Below are positions 1-5,344 of a stretch of 42,881 nt of DNA, piece by piece; the first letter of the stretch is position 1; every line of letters begins with the position of its first letter. Both the position numbers and the translations under genes were made by a program. This stretch comes from a virus, in the IMG/VR virus record IMGVR_UViG_3300017963_000406, positions 1-42,881 of that record. One strand, given 5' to 3'. The notes under the pieces were generated by a model. That model was not told where the DNA came from, made no database searches, and saw only the letters and a program-made list of their open reading frames with translations.

Positions 1-81
1 CCAACCACCGAGGTCCCCAGCTTTGACACTACCAAAACCACGTAGTGCTCTGATTCTGTGAAGGATAACTCCGTTATCCAG
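1..81. repeat. Terminal redundancy, left copy
   Basis: These 81 bases are identical to 42801-42881. A protein-coding frame on the minus strand runs through the joined ends without interruption, so this is best read as the overlap left when a circular (or circularly permuted) genome was assembled. It is not good evidence for a biological direct terminal repeat. Confidence 0.95.
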
Positions 82-117
82 TGCTTTCGTTTCACCTGTA
101 AACTCGTACTTTTTCAT
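1..117 (-). CDS. Hexapeptide-repeat beta-helix protein, 5' part (gene crosses the contig ends)
   Basis: The ATG at 117 overlaps the TGA of the upstream gene (ATGA, 115-117 on 114-116), so translation is probably coupled. The frame runs off base 1 and continues from 42800 down to a stop at 42624, giving 97 residues in the circle. The product starts MKKYEFTGETKALDNG and contains the KAGDLGGWIE motif, then about five hexapeptides of the form [W/E/L]V[F/Y/H]x[N/D]A. Small proteins with this start and repeat, predicted to form a left-handed beta-helix, are common in phages and prophages and have no known role. The gene is missed if the window is treated as linear. Confidence 0.85.
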   Translation of the reverse strand, partial: MKKYEFTGETKALDNGVILHRIRALRGFGSVKAGDLGGW

Positions 118-686
118 ACCATCACCTCCATAAACTCAAACATCATCTGCTTTTCATCACCGACTAACTTATACGATTTGGGTTTCAACCCTTGTGATTT
201 TCGGTATGCGATCCATACTATGGCCTGCAATTCTGCCGGTGTATATCCGTACCGTTTCGCCGTTCGCTTAAAGTTGCGTTCTAATCGCTTGTATTCTTTT
301 TCGGAAACTGTTTCCTTTTCTCCGTCGGTCAAGAATCTGATCATCCATGTATCTAAAGTAACGGCGTTATCATCGCCCATAAGATTCTTGTAGAACCTCG
401 TTACCTTCGGACCGGACAAAGATTCGCCGGATAGAACACGCTTTATATTTGACAAGTGTGCGGGCATGTATCCAGCTTCATCAAATTCTTTTCCTGCTTT
501 GAAGGCATTGTAAACTTGCAAGGCTAACATCCATGATCTTTTCATAGATACACGGGGACTCGTTGCAGCCAACAAACCAGCCATAAGATCGGCGTCTTCT
601 CCAAAACGATTTATTAAAAACTGGTAGTCATTTTTATACCAGTCCTTGTAGTACCCGTAAGACTCTATTGCTTCTATTATTCGCAT
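114..686 (-). CDS. HhH-GPD-like (DNA glycosylase-like) phage protein
   Basis: The product has 190 residues. Residues 90-118 read LSGPKV..FY.NL.GD....TLDTWMIR, which has the shape of the helix-hairpin-helix and following Asp of the HhH-GPD base-excision fold (usual pattern GxGPKTA...L......VDTHVxR). Here Asp112 would sit at the catalytic position and Gly92-Pro93-Lys94 in the hairpin. No Fe-S cysteine cluster is present. Phage proteins of this type are usually annotated as unknown; a role in base excision or nucleotide binding is inferred from the motif only. The start overlaps the end of the upstream gene by 10 bases, and the end overlaps the next start by 4, within a compact leftward operon. 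Confidence 0.6.
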   Translation of the reverse strand: MRIIEAIESYGYYKDWYKNDYQFLINRFGEDADLMAGLLAATSPRVSMKRSWMLALQVYNAFKAGKEFDEAGYMPAHLSNIKRVLSGESLSGPKVTRFYKNLMGDDNAVTLDTWMIRFLTDGEKETVSEKEYKRLERNFKRTAKRYGYTPAELQAIVWIAYRKSQGLKPKSYKLVGDEKQMMFEFMEVMV

Positions 687-874
687 TTTGTCATTTCCCC
701 GTGCAATATCTTCAATTCACTTTGATTAAATGTATACACCGACCGCAAATTTTCCAACGCCCAAACCAAACGAGGACAGGGATCGGCTATTTGTCCAACC
801 GCTTTGATCGCTTCCGATATTTTGGCGTTGTCATAAAACAGTTTTGCTTCATTCTTTGTTATCTGTCTTGCCAT
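677..874 (-). CDS. Small hypothetical protein, 65 aa
   Basis: I chose the ATG at 874 because GGAGG lies about ten bases upstream; a longer frame to 913 would run into the repeated RNA element at 898-960. The product begins MARQITKNEAKLFYDNAKI and is helical and charged, with no motif I recognise. It follows the first copy of the repeated hairpin and overlaps the HhH-GPD-like gene, so it is probably cotranslated with it. Function unknown. Confidence 0.65.
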   Translation of the reverse strand: MARQITKNEAKLFYDNAKISEAIKAVGQIADPCPRLVWALENLRSVYTFNQSELKILHGEMTKCE

Positions 875-897
875 TATTCCATTACCTCCCAAACCCG

Positions 898-960
898 TTT
901 CCAAACAGCACACAAGGAGTACCCGTCTTCCATAACGGGTCTACCTTACGGGCTGTTAGT
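898..960 (-). repeat. Repeated structured RNA element, copy A
   Basis: These 63 bases are identical to 2824-2886. Read on the minus strand, AACAGC (957-952) pairs with GCTGTT (909-904), and inside it ACCCGT (940-935) pairs with ACGGGT (926-921); AAGG and CCTT between them can pair too. The element starts on the TAA stop codon of the upstream gene (956-958) and ends just before the ribosome site of the next gene. There is no U-run after the outer stem, so it is not a standard terminator. Confidence 0.8.
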
Positions 961-1261
961 CCTTTTCTATGATTTTTGACAAATCGTCCCCGTCCGCCCA
1001 TGTCGTAAAATAGTGCTCAGCGATCATATCGTCAACGGCGTTCGATACCGACAAGGGTATGTCTTTATTGAAAACAATCTCTTGCCCCGTGATTTCGTCT
1101 GTCATGACGATCTTCCACTGTTCAATACGACGGGGATCAGCCACAACGAAACTACCGTCGGCGATTCTAAGGTGTGGCGGATAACATTCCAGAAGTTTTA
1201 TCAAGTCCACTACGCTTTGTTCCCCATTCATGTAAACCCGTTCTTTTCCCACTTTTTCCAT
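956..1261 (-). CDS. Small early protein, 101 aa, unknown
   Basis: The ATG at 1261 has GAGG seven bases upstream, and the conserved box TTAAACCTATTC (1281-1292, plus-strand reading) lies just before it. The N-terminal part, VVDLIKLLECYPPHLRIADG, resembles the short module found in many phage early proteins (a helix followed by 'yPPdt.v'). The rest is acidic and has no motif I recognise. Its TAA stop is the first part of RNA element copy A. Function unknown. Confidence 0.7.
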   Translation of the reverse strand: MEKVGKERVYMNGEQSVVDLIKLLECYPPHLRIADGSFVVADPRRIEQWKIVMTDEITGQEIVFNKDIPLSVSNAVDDMIAEHYFTTWADGDDLSKIIEKD

Positions 1262-1352
1262 GCTCTACCTCACTTTCAGATTAAACCTATTCTCTTATTA
1301 AACTCTAACATCGGACGTATGCCTATTTTCCATAATAGACATACATCGGAGG

Positions 1353-1625
1353 TTAAAAGGTTATCATATTCATATTGACGGTTTCGGCAGTGTACAGGAC
1401 CGCTTCTTGTTTGCATACCGTTTGGATCGTATTGCATACCCCTGCAATTATGCTGTGAGAACGACATCGTTCTATTATTTCAATAACAAGGCTATGCTCT
1501 GATTTTCCTCGCCAAAATCCTTTTGCTTCAATTATCGTGAAAGCTTCAAACACGTTTCCGACAATACGTTCTATCCTTGCCCGTTCAACGTCTTCACAGT
1601 AGATTCTATAACGCCATGCTTTCAT
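1353..1625 (-). CDS. Small early protein, 90 aa, unknown
   Basis: The product starts MKAWRYRIYCEDVERARIER at an ATG with GAAGGA eight bases upstream. It has alternating strand and helix character and ends in a hydrophobic stretch (QEAVLYTAETVNMNMITF). I recognise no family. The overlapping frame at 1276-1467 on the same strand is shorter, lacks a good ribosome site and is probably not used. About 90 bases separate it from the next gene. Confidence 0.65.
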   Translation of the reverse strand: MKAWRYRIYCEDVERARIERIVGNVFEAFTIIEAKGFWRGKSEHSLVIEIIERCRSHSIIAGVCNTIQTVCKQEAVLYTAETVNMNMITF

Positions 1626-1649
1626 TGTTATTCCTTCTCTTTAATCCGA

Positions 1650-2045
1650 TTAAAGTTGTCTTCCATGTTCAAGGCGTTCAAGGCGTTCGAGCCAATACGG
1701 ACTAAAGGGGAGTTTATAATTTGGCGCTTTCGGAGTCTTATTCAAGCTTTCCGAGTTTAGAATTGCCAAAAATAATTTCATAAAAAGTATTCGCATGAAA
1801 ACCGATCCTCCTTCATATGCGATAACAGACCGTTTCCGTATGCCCGCCCTATAGTACTTATCTTGTATTGCTGTCTTTGCTCTCTGATAATGCTTTCCAG
1901 CTTTATAATGACAGACTGAACAAAGACCATCATCCCATAGTATGTCAAGTGTCGGCAGCATGCCGCAGTGGGCGCACACCGCTGTTAACGTACACTTATT
2001 TCGACCTTGCTTTGTAAGCTGTCGTCTGTCGCGTTTTAATGACAT
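1650..2045 (-). CDS. Zinc-finger-like early protein, 131 aa
   Basis: I chose the ATG at 2045 (MSLKRDRRQLTKQGRNKC), which has GAGG six bases upstream; the longer frame would need a TTG at 2081 inside the promoter's start region. Two Cys pairs (CAHCG and CSVC, about 16 residues apart) form a likely zinc ribbon in a very basic N-terminal half. The C-terminal half has a short hydrophobic stretch (FMRILFMKLFLAIL). It has its own consensus promoter at 2087-2115. It is probably nucleic-acid binding, but no family is recognised. Confidence 0.65.
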   Translation of the reverse strand: MSLKRDRRQLTKQGRNKCTLTAVCAHCGMLPTLDILWDDGLCSVCHYKAGKHYQRAKTAIQDKYYRAGIRKRSVIAYEGGSVFMRILFMKLFLAILNSESLNKTPKAPNYKLPFSPYWLERLERLEHGRQL

Positions 2046-2077
2046 ATTGACCTCTTGTACTCGTACTATTTTCCGCT

Positions 2078-2536
2078 TCAACCTCTATCATACCATAACT
2101 TTATTAGCAAGTCAAGAGAAAATTTTTGACCTGCCCGTTTCTGCATCGCTTTTTGTCCTCGTTTATAACCTGTAGTTACAGACGCCAACGCCAACAGATA
2201 TTTGCCTCCGTACTGTTCTGTGAGATCACAGCATATATCCCAAAACTCTTTTGTATGACTCTGTTCCTTTACACGTCGGCAGTGAGTACCATGCCGGTAT
2301 CGTACTATTGCATGAGACAATTCATGCAACAATACACCTATTTCATAGGACGACGGGTCCCCAGAACGGAAAATCTTTATCTTTCGTCCGATATGCGAAT
2401 ACTGCCCTAAGGTATTCCCGCCACCAGTCTGGAAATAGATTCTTATATCCCTACCTGTCAACCCGTGTTGTCCCAGCACTTCCTTAGCAACCTTATTCGC
2501 CCATGCTGGAGTAGGTATCGTTCTGTTTGTTGACAT
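2078..2536 (-). CDS. SprT-like zinc metallopeptidase-type protein, 152 aa
   Basis: The start MSTNRTIPTPAWANK at 2536 has AAAGG six bases upstream. Residues 67-75 read GVLLHELSH, an HExxH zinc site (His71, Glu72, His75), followed after a gap by SHTKEFW (His94), the usual third-ligand region of SprT/Wss1-like and phage metallopeptidases. SprT-like proteins act on DNA-bound proteins; whether this one does is inference. It follows RNA element copy C, and its end lies just upstream of the internal early promoter. Confidence 0.7.
   Translation of the reverse strand: MSTNRTIPTPAWANKVAKEVLGQHGLTGRDIRIYFQTGGGNTLGQYSHIGRKIKIFRSGDPSSYEIGVLLHELSHAIVRYRHGTHCRRVKEQSHTKEFWDICCDLTEQYGGKYLLALASVTTGYKRGQKAMQKRAGQKFSLDLLIKLWYDRG
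2087..2115 (-). promoter_or_regulatory. Sigma-70-type promoter for the 1650-2045 gene
   Basis: On the minus strand TTGACT (2115-2110) and TATGAT (2092-2087) are separated by exactly 17 bases, and TGG precedes the -10 box. It shares the upstream box ATTTTCTCTTGAC with the main early promoter at 3292-3320. It lies 40-70 bases before the ATG at 2045. Confidence 0.7.
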
Positions 2537-2556
2537 GCTAAACCTTTCTCTCATTA

Positions 2557-2611
2557 AACAGCACACAGCATAGACCTGTTATCCGTAACAGGCCTGTACT
2601 ACAAGCTGTTA
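2557..2611 (-). repeat. Repeated structured RNA element, copy C (diverged)
   Basis: It has the same architecture as copies A and B but a different inner stem. The outer pair is AACAGC/GCTGTT (2610-2605 with 2562-2557). The inner hairpin pairs CCTGTTA (2592-2586) with TAACAGG (2581-2575) over a four-base loop. The element starts on the TAA stop of the 59-residue gene (2609-2611). Changed but still paired inner stems point to selection on structure. Confidence 0.7.
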
Positions 2612-2788
2612 GCTGGGGACCTCTGCTATGGTATGACATTCAAAATGGTCAAAATTGTCATCGCCCAAATCGCATCGTCCTGTAAAGCAGAGGCTTTGTG
2701 CTCTGGCCTCGGCGTCCTTCTCACTGTCAGCTTTTACAAATATCGGTTTAGTGTAAACTTTAGTAACACGTACTACATACTTTGCCAT
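2609..2788 (-). CDS. DpnD/PcfM-like small protein, 59 aa
   Basis: This short gene begins ATGGCAAAGTATGTAG at 2788 and ends TAA at 2609. The product (MAKYVVRVTKVYTKPIFVKA, then DSEKDAEARA) has the strand-turn-helix pattern of DpnD/PcfM-like small proteins seen in phages and mobile elements; the resemblance is by eye. The conserved box TTAGACCTATTC (2810-2821) lies just upstream. It is flanked by RNA elements B and C. Confidence 0.65.
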   Translation of the reverse strand: MAKYVVRVTKVYTKPIFVKADSEKDAEARAQSLCFTGRCDLGDDNFDHFECHTIAEVPS

Positions 2789-2823
2789 TTTACCGCCGTT
2801 CCTTTTCTCTTAGACCTATTCTC

Positions 2824-2886
2824 TTTCCAAACAGCACACAAGGAGTACCCGTCTTCCATAACGGGTCTACCTTACGGGCTGTTAGT
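2824..2886 (-). repeat. Repeated structured RNA element, copy B
   Basis: It is identical over 63 bases to copy A at 898-960. It starts on the TAA stop of the upstream gene (2882-2884) and ends just before the ACCTATTC box of the next one. The outer stem is AACAGC/GCTGTT (2883-2878 with 2835-2830). Perfect identity nearly 1.9 kb away suggests recent duplication or gene conversion as a module with the intergenic space. Confidence 0.85.
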
Positions 2887-3115
2887 AAACCTTAAAAGGT
2901 GCATATTGAAAGATATACGCTAATGCCGCTTCCAAACTCTTAAAATTTTCTACAAAACAGCATCCGTTTACATTGTCGAATGCAACCCACTTTTTACACT
3001 CGCCGTCTTCATACACGCCAACCACTTCTCGATTTTCTGGATGACGCCTCGCTTCTTCATCATACAACAGCAAGTCCAGTTTTTTCTTTGCATCATAGCC
3101 TGTTAGCACTACCAT
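2882..3115 (-). CDS. First leftward early gene, 77 aa, unknown
   Basis: The ATG at 3115 has GAGGTG five bases upstream, and TTAGACCTATTC (3132-3143) lies just before that. The product (MVVLTGYDAKKKLDLLLYDE...) is acidic and compact; the C-terminal half (VAFDNVNGCCFVENFKSLEAALAYIF) looks like two strands and a helix. No family recognised. It is the first full gene after the main early promoter, a position where phages often carry host-takeover or regulatory proteins. Confidence 0.7.
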   Translation of the reverse strand: MVVLTGYDAKKKLDLLLYDEEARRHPENREVVGVYEDGECKKWVAFDNVNGCCFVENFKSLEAALAYIFQYAPFKVY

Positions 3116-3151
3116 TATTCACCTCTTAACCTTAGACCTATTCACTTTTCA

Positions 3152-3235
3152 AACAGCTTACGACAAAACCTATAAACCTATTCCCGTGGTCGGGAGAAGA
3201 CAGGAATAGGCTTGCGGGTTTTAGCCGCTAATCAT
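3152..3235 (-). repeat. Repeated structured RNA element, copy D (diverged) in the early leader
   Basis: On the minus strand CCTATTCC (3210-3203... paired with GGAATAGG at 3184-3177) forms an 8-bp inner stem, and AAAACC (3222-3217) pairs with GGTTTT (3170-3165). AACAGC at 3152-3157 matches the end of the other copies. As in A-C, the element starts on a TAA stop, here that of a four-codon frame. It lies between the early promoter and the first full gene. Confidence 0.6.
3221..3235 (-). other. Possible four-codon leader ORF (MISG)
   Basis: ATG ATT AGC GGC TAA on the minus strand, with GGAAGGGG six bases upstream of the ATG. It lies 50 bases after the likely transcription start of the early promoter, and its stop codon overlaps RNA element D, just as full genes do at copies A-C. 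It could be a regulatory leader peptide or the remnant of a deleted gene. Confidence 0.35.
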
Positions 3236-3291
3236 AATTGACCCCTTCCAAACCCTATTGACTTGTCAAACAAGCACTATGCAATGCTGTA

Positions 3292-3320
3292 ACTATACCA
3301 CAAGCTGCATCGTGTGTCAA
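3292..3320 (-). promoter_or_regulatory. Main leftward early promoter (sigma-70 consensus)
   Basis: On the minus strand TTGACA (3320-3315) and TATAGT (3297-3292) are separated by 17 bases, with TGTGG before the -10 box. The match is close to the bacterial consensus, so the host RNA polymerase should read it at once after infection. Transcription would start near 3285 and run through the early genes. Confidence 0.8.
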
Positions 3321-3485
3321 GAGAAAATCTCGGAATTATTTCAAGAATTATTATATCGTGATTCTTGTGGTGCTATTGTAGACGTAAAAATTCCCCTTTG
3401 TGTCGGTGTATTGCCGAATTAGTCGCACCGTAAACATACGCTGTAGACCATATAATCGTTATACATAATAAGATGTCATCGACCC

Positions 3486-3517
3486 TGTCATACCATGACC
3501 CCTTAGCTGTCATACCA
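3486..3517. promoter_or_regulatory. Two direct TGTCATACCA sites (putative operators)
   Basis: TGTCATACCA occurs at 3486-3495 and 3508-3517, 22 bases apart (two helical turns), upstream of the early promoter. The same decamer recurs in the control region at 3624, 3799 (inverted) and 3897. Repetition and helical spacing suggest binding sites for a phage regulator, which is not identified. Confidence 0.5.
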
Positions 3518-3623
3518 TTTTTCATATTATACGGGCAGTGGATAAGAATGTAGACAATCACAAGTGCATGTATTACAATGGGATATGATTATCGGATATT
3601 TAAGGTCTATTCACTTGCCCGCC

Positions 3624-3633
3624 TGTCATACCA
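3624..3633 (+). promoter_or_regulatory. TGTCATACCA site
   Basis: A third exact copy of the decamer in the control region, followed by TTTTCTG as at the second copy (TTTTTC). Putative regulator site. Confidence 0.4.
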
Positions 3634-3680
3634 TTTTCTGAACCTATATATATACAGAAAAAACAGGGTATTATAAACAA

Positions 3681-3752
3681 GAATTAAAATATCCTGTATT
3701 TAATAGTAGATATATTAATTCTTCTTCTATTCAATACAAGATATAATAATTC
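3681..3752. repeat. AT-rich imperfect inverted repeat (20-bp arms)
   Basis: GAATTAAAATATCCTGTATT at 3681-3700 matches the reverse complement of 3733-3752 at 17 of 20 positions, with a 32-base AT-rich centre. It could form a cruciform or a large hairpin, or mark an origin or binding site. It has no terminator-like U-run. Confidence 0.45.
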
Positions 3753-3795
3753 GCCTATTATGTGAGATAATTTTCCCCTATAGGAGAGGTTTGAA

Positions 3796-3853
3796 AAGTG
3801 GTATGACATCGTGGTTACAAAAAACCACTTGTTTTACTTATTTTTATAAGTGG
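3796..3853 (+). promoter_or_regulatory. Mutually exclusive hairpins (attenuator-like)
   Basis: AACCACTT at 3823-3830 can pair with GTGGTT at 3811-3816 (6-bp stem, then TTGTTTT), with AAGTGGT at 3796-3802, or with AAGTGG at 3848-3853. Only one can form at a time. The first form looks like a weak rightward terminator. A TGGTATGACA site (3799-3808) overlaps the first arm. Confidence 0.3.
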
Positions 3854-3896
3854 CTGGAAACGCTGGAGTTATGGAATTTAGGTAATTGCTAATTGC

Positions 3897-3925
3897 TGTC
3901 ATACCAGAATGGTTGTGGTATGCCA
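3897..3925. promoter_or_regulatory. Palindromic TGTCATACCA/TGGTATGCCA operator-like site
   Basis: TGTCATACCA at 3897-3906 faces TGGTATGCCA at 3916-3925 with 9 bases between, a dyad with one mismatch. This is the only place where the decamer forms a near-perfect inverted pair, as expected for a dimeric regulator. Confidence 0.5.
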
Positions 3926-4030
3926 AAGACCTTTAATATCTGGGATAGGGTGGATGGAGTCCCAGACCAAAAAACCGCATTATTAGCGTAAAAACGCCAT
4001 TTTTTCGCCTGATTGTGGACTAAATAATTC

Positions 4031-4255
4031 GGCATATATCGCCAATCTACCACTAAATAGGTATACCAAATCGTTACAATCGATACCTAATCGTCACAAA
4101 CTGACTTCATTCCAGACCCATATGTACCCAGTAGTAGGTGTGCACACACAAGACAACATATACATCGCCAATCTACCCCAAAGTAGGTATACCAAATTGA
4201 TACAACCACTACAGACCATATAAACTGACCGTATTCCAGACCCCGTATACCCCAC
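4031..4255. repeat. Two-copy tandem repeat of about 125 bp
   Basis: The blocks ATCGCCAATCTACC, TAGGTATACCAAAT, AACTGAC and ATTCCAGACCC occur in the same order at about 4038-4120 and 4163-4243, with spacings of 124-126 bases. The sequences between the blocks differ. Conserved blocks in a variable frame suggest repeated protein-binding sites, either origin iterons or late-promoter activator sites. Confidence 0.6.
4197..4224 (+). promoter_or_regulatory. Candidate rightward promoter
   Basis: TTGATA (4197-4202) and TATAAA (4219-4224) are 16 bases apart within the second tandem-repeat unit. It points toward the late genes but would leave a leader of about 310 bases before 4550. The sequence TATATATAGA at 4501-4510, nearer the gene, has no -35 box. 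Confidence 0.35.
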
Positions 4256-4549
4256 GGTAGTGCCCTTTATTATCGGACGAGTGAACGGGTCCTCTCCCCC
4301 CTCTCAGACCCCACAATCACTAAAATTTCCGAGTATTCCGGTAGGTCCAGGTCCAAAAATATAATAAAAATTTTCCAGGTGCGACGTAGAAATTCCAGAA
4401 TATCCACAATAGGGGACCCTACCACACAAATTTATTAAAAATTTTAGGAAAAATCCGAAAAATCCTGGCGAAATCAGAAGAAAAGGTTGGGTATCCGCAG
4501 TATATATAGAGGGACGTACTAATTACATGTCAATATGTGAGAATTTAGT

Positions 4550-4951
4550 ATGATGGACAAGGTGATCACATACCATTTTGACACAGGCCCGGCGTTGAGA
4601 GACCTGCAGCCGCTTGCTTGGTATGACTCTGAGGACGACTGCATTTACCTCAGCGACAAACTAACGCAGGTAGAACGTGAGATAGTTTACGCACACGAGG
4701 ATCAGCACAGGAAATGCTACCACGAGAAATGCTTTTGTTGGGGAATGGACTCTGATTTCTGGAAAGAGTACCACGCCATGAAAGCGGAGTTCGAGTTTGC
4801 CCTGGAAAAAGGTGGGCGTTACTTGAAAGCATATAGGAAGTTGTTCGTGGATTGTCTGAAAAGGTATAAGAAAAATCCAGAGTCAAAGGCATACTTGCAG
4901 GCGTCGTTGAAATTGATGAGGTTGAAGGCATTTCGGGAGAACGTGTTGTGA
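4550..4951 (+). CDS. HExxH metallopeptidase-like protein, 133 aa
   Basis: First gene of the rightward unit. IVYAHEDQH gives an HExxH zinc site (His49, Glu50, His53), and the following helix contains HAMKAEFEFAL, where a Glu could be the third ligand. This is the compact layout of ImmA/IrrE-type and phage minimal metallopeptidases. The C-terminal 50 residues are Lys/Arg-rich and helical. The ribosome site is weak (GTGAGAA). Its stop overlaps the GTG of the next gene. Activity is inferred from the motif only. Confidence 0.6.
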   Translation: MMDKVITYHFDTGPALRDLQPLAWYDSEDDCIYLSDKLTQVEREIVYAHEDQHRKCYHEKCFCWGMDSDFWKEYHAMKAEFEFALEKGGRYLKAYRKLFVDCLKRYKKNPESKAYLQASLKLMRLKAFRENVL

Positions 4952-5145
4952 TTAGTGACGAAAAGATAAAAGAGGTTTGGGATGGCTTTGGCCCAGAAGG
5001 TCAGAATATGCCGTTTACGCAGTTTAGAGCGAAAATGCGGGAATTAACGGATGAGCGGCGTATGCTGGATGATCTGGGGACTGCACAGGCGAGAATAGCC
5101 AGGGAACAGGCGGCAAAGAGGCTTATCGACAGGGCAATGAATTGA
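4948..5145 (+). CDS. Small helical protein, 65 aa
   Basis: It starts with GTG, overlapping the stop of the gene before it (GTGA), so it is likely translated by coupling. The product (MISDEKIKEVWDGFGPEGQN...) is charged and predicted helical, with no recognised motif. Function unknown. Confidence 0.6.
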   Translation: MISDEKIKEVWDGFGPEGQNMPFTQFRAKMRELTDERRMLDDLGTAQARIAREQAAKRLIDRAMN

Positions 5146-5342
5146 TGGTTGGCAAAATCATAAGGGTCTTAGTTAGGTATCACTGTTTCGCGTGTGGATA
5201 TGAGAAACGTCTGCCCGTATGGTATACCCACAAAGTTGGTGATCCGATACAGATACCTGATGATCTTCATTGCCCGAATGATCTCAGCAAACTCGATATA
5301 AAAGGAATCAGGAAAGAAGATATACTCAGAGAACAGGAGTAA
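5145..5342 (+). CDS. Small zinc-ribbon-like protein, 65 aa
   Basis: The ATG at 5145 overlaps the preceding stop (TGATG). The product has YHCFACGYEKRL and, some 25 residues on, HCPND, a CxxC...C pattern resembling one and a half zinc knuckles. Short zinc-ribbon proteins are frequent between phage structural genes. Function unknown. Confidence 0.6.
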   Translation: MVGKIIRVLVRYHCFACGYEKRLPVWYTHKVGDPIQIPDDLHCPNDLSKLDIKGIRKEDILREQE

Positions 5343-5344
5343 CT

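Larger units (their letters stand above)
3236..4549. other. Divergent control region without genes
   Basis: About 1.3 kb without a convincing gene between the leftward early and rightward late units. It holds the early promoter, at least five TGTCATACCA sites, a 20-bp inverted repeat, alternative hairpins, a roughly 125-bp tandem repeat and a candidate late promoter. Stretches at 3640-3780 and 4340-4460 are very AT-rich. Such a region is a good candidate for the replication origin, which I infer from position and composition only. The 62-codon frame at 3373-3561 lacks a ribosome site and is probably not real. Confidence 0.75.

Noticed and set aside
1-81. Biological direct terminal repeat
   Set aside because: The length is short and typical of an assembly overlap, and a gene reads through the join; coverage data would be needed to claim a real repeat.
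898-2886. Repeats taken as a CRISPR array
   Set aside because: Only two copies are identical, they are far apart, separated by genes rather than unique spacers, and no cas operon is present; the Cas4-like nuclease belongs to the phage recombination block.
3373-3561. 62-codon frame in the control region
   Set aside because: It starts at a GTG without a ribosome site and overlaps two operator-like sites; composition does not resemble a protein.
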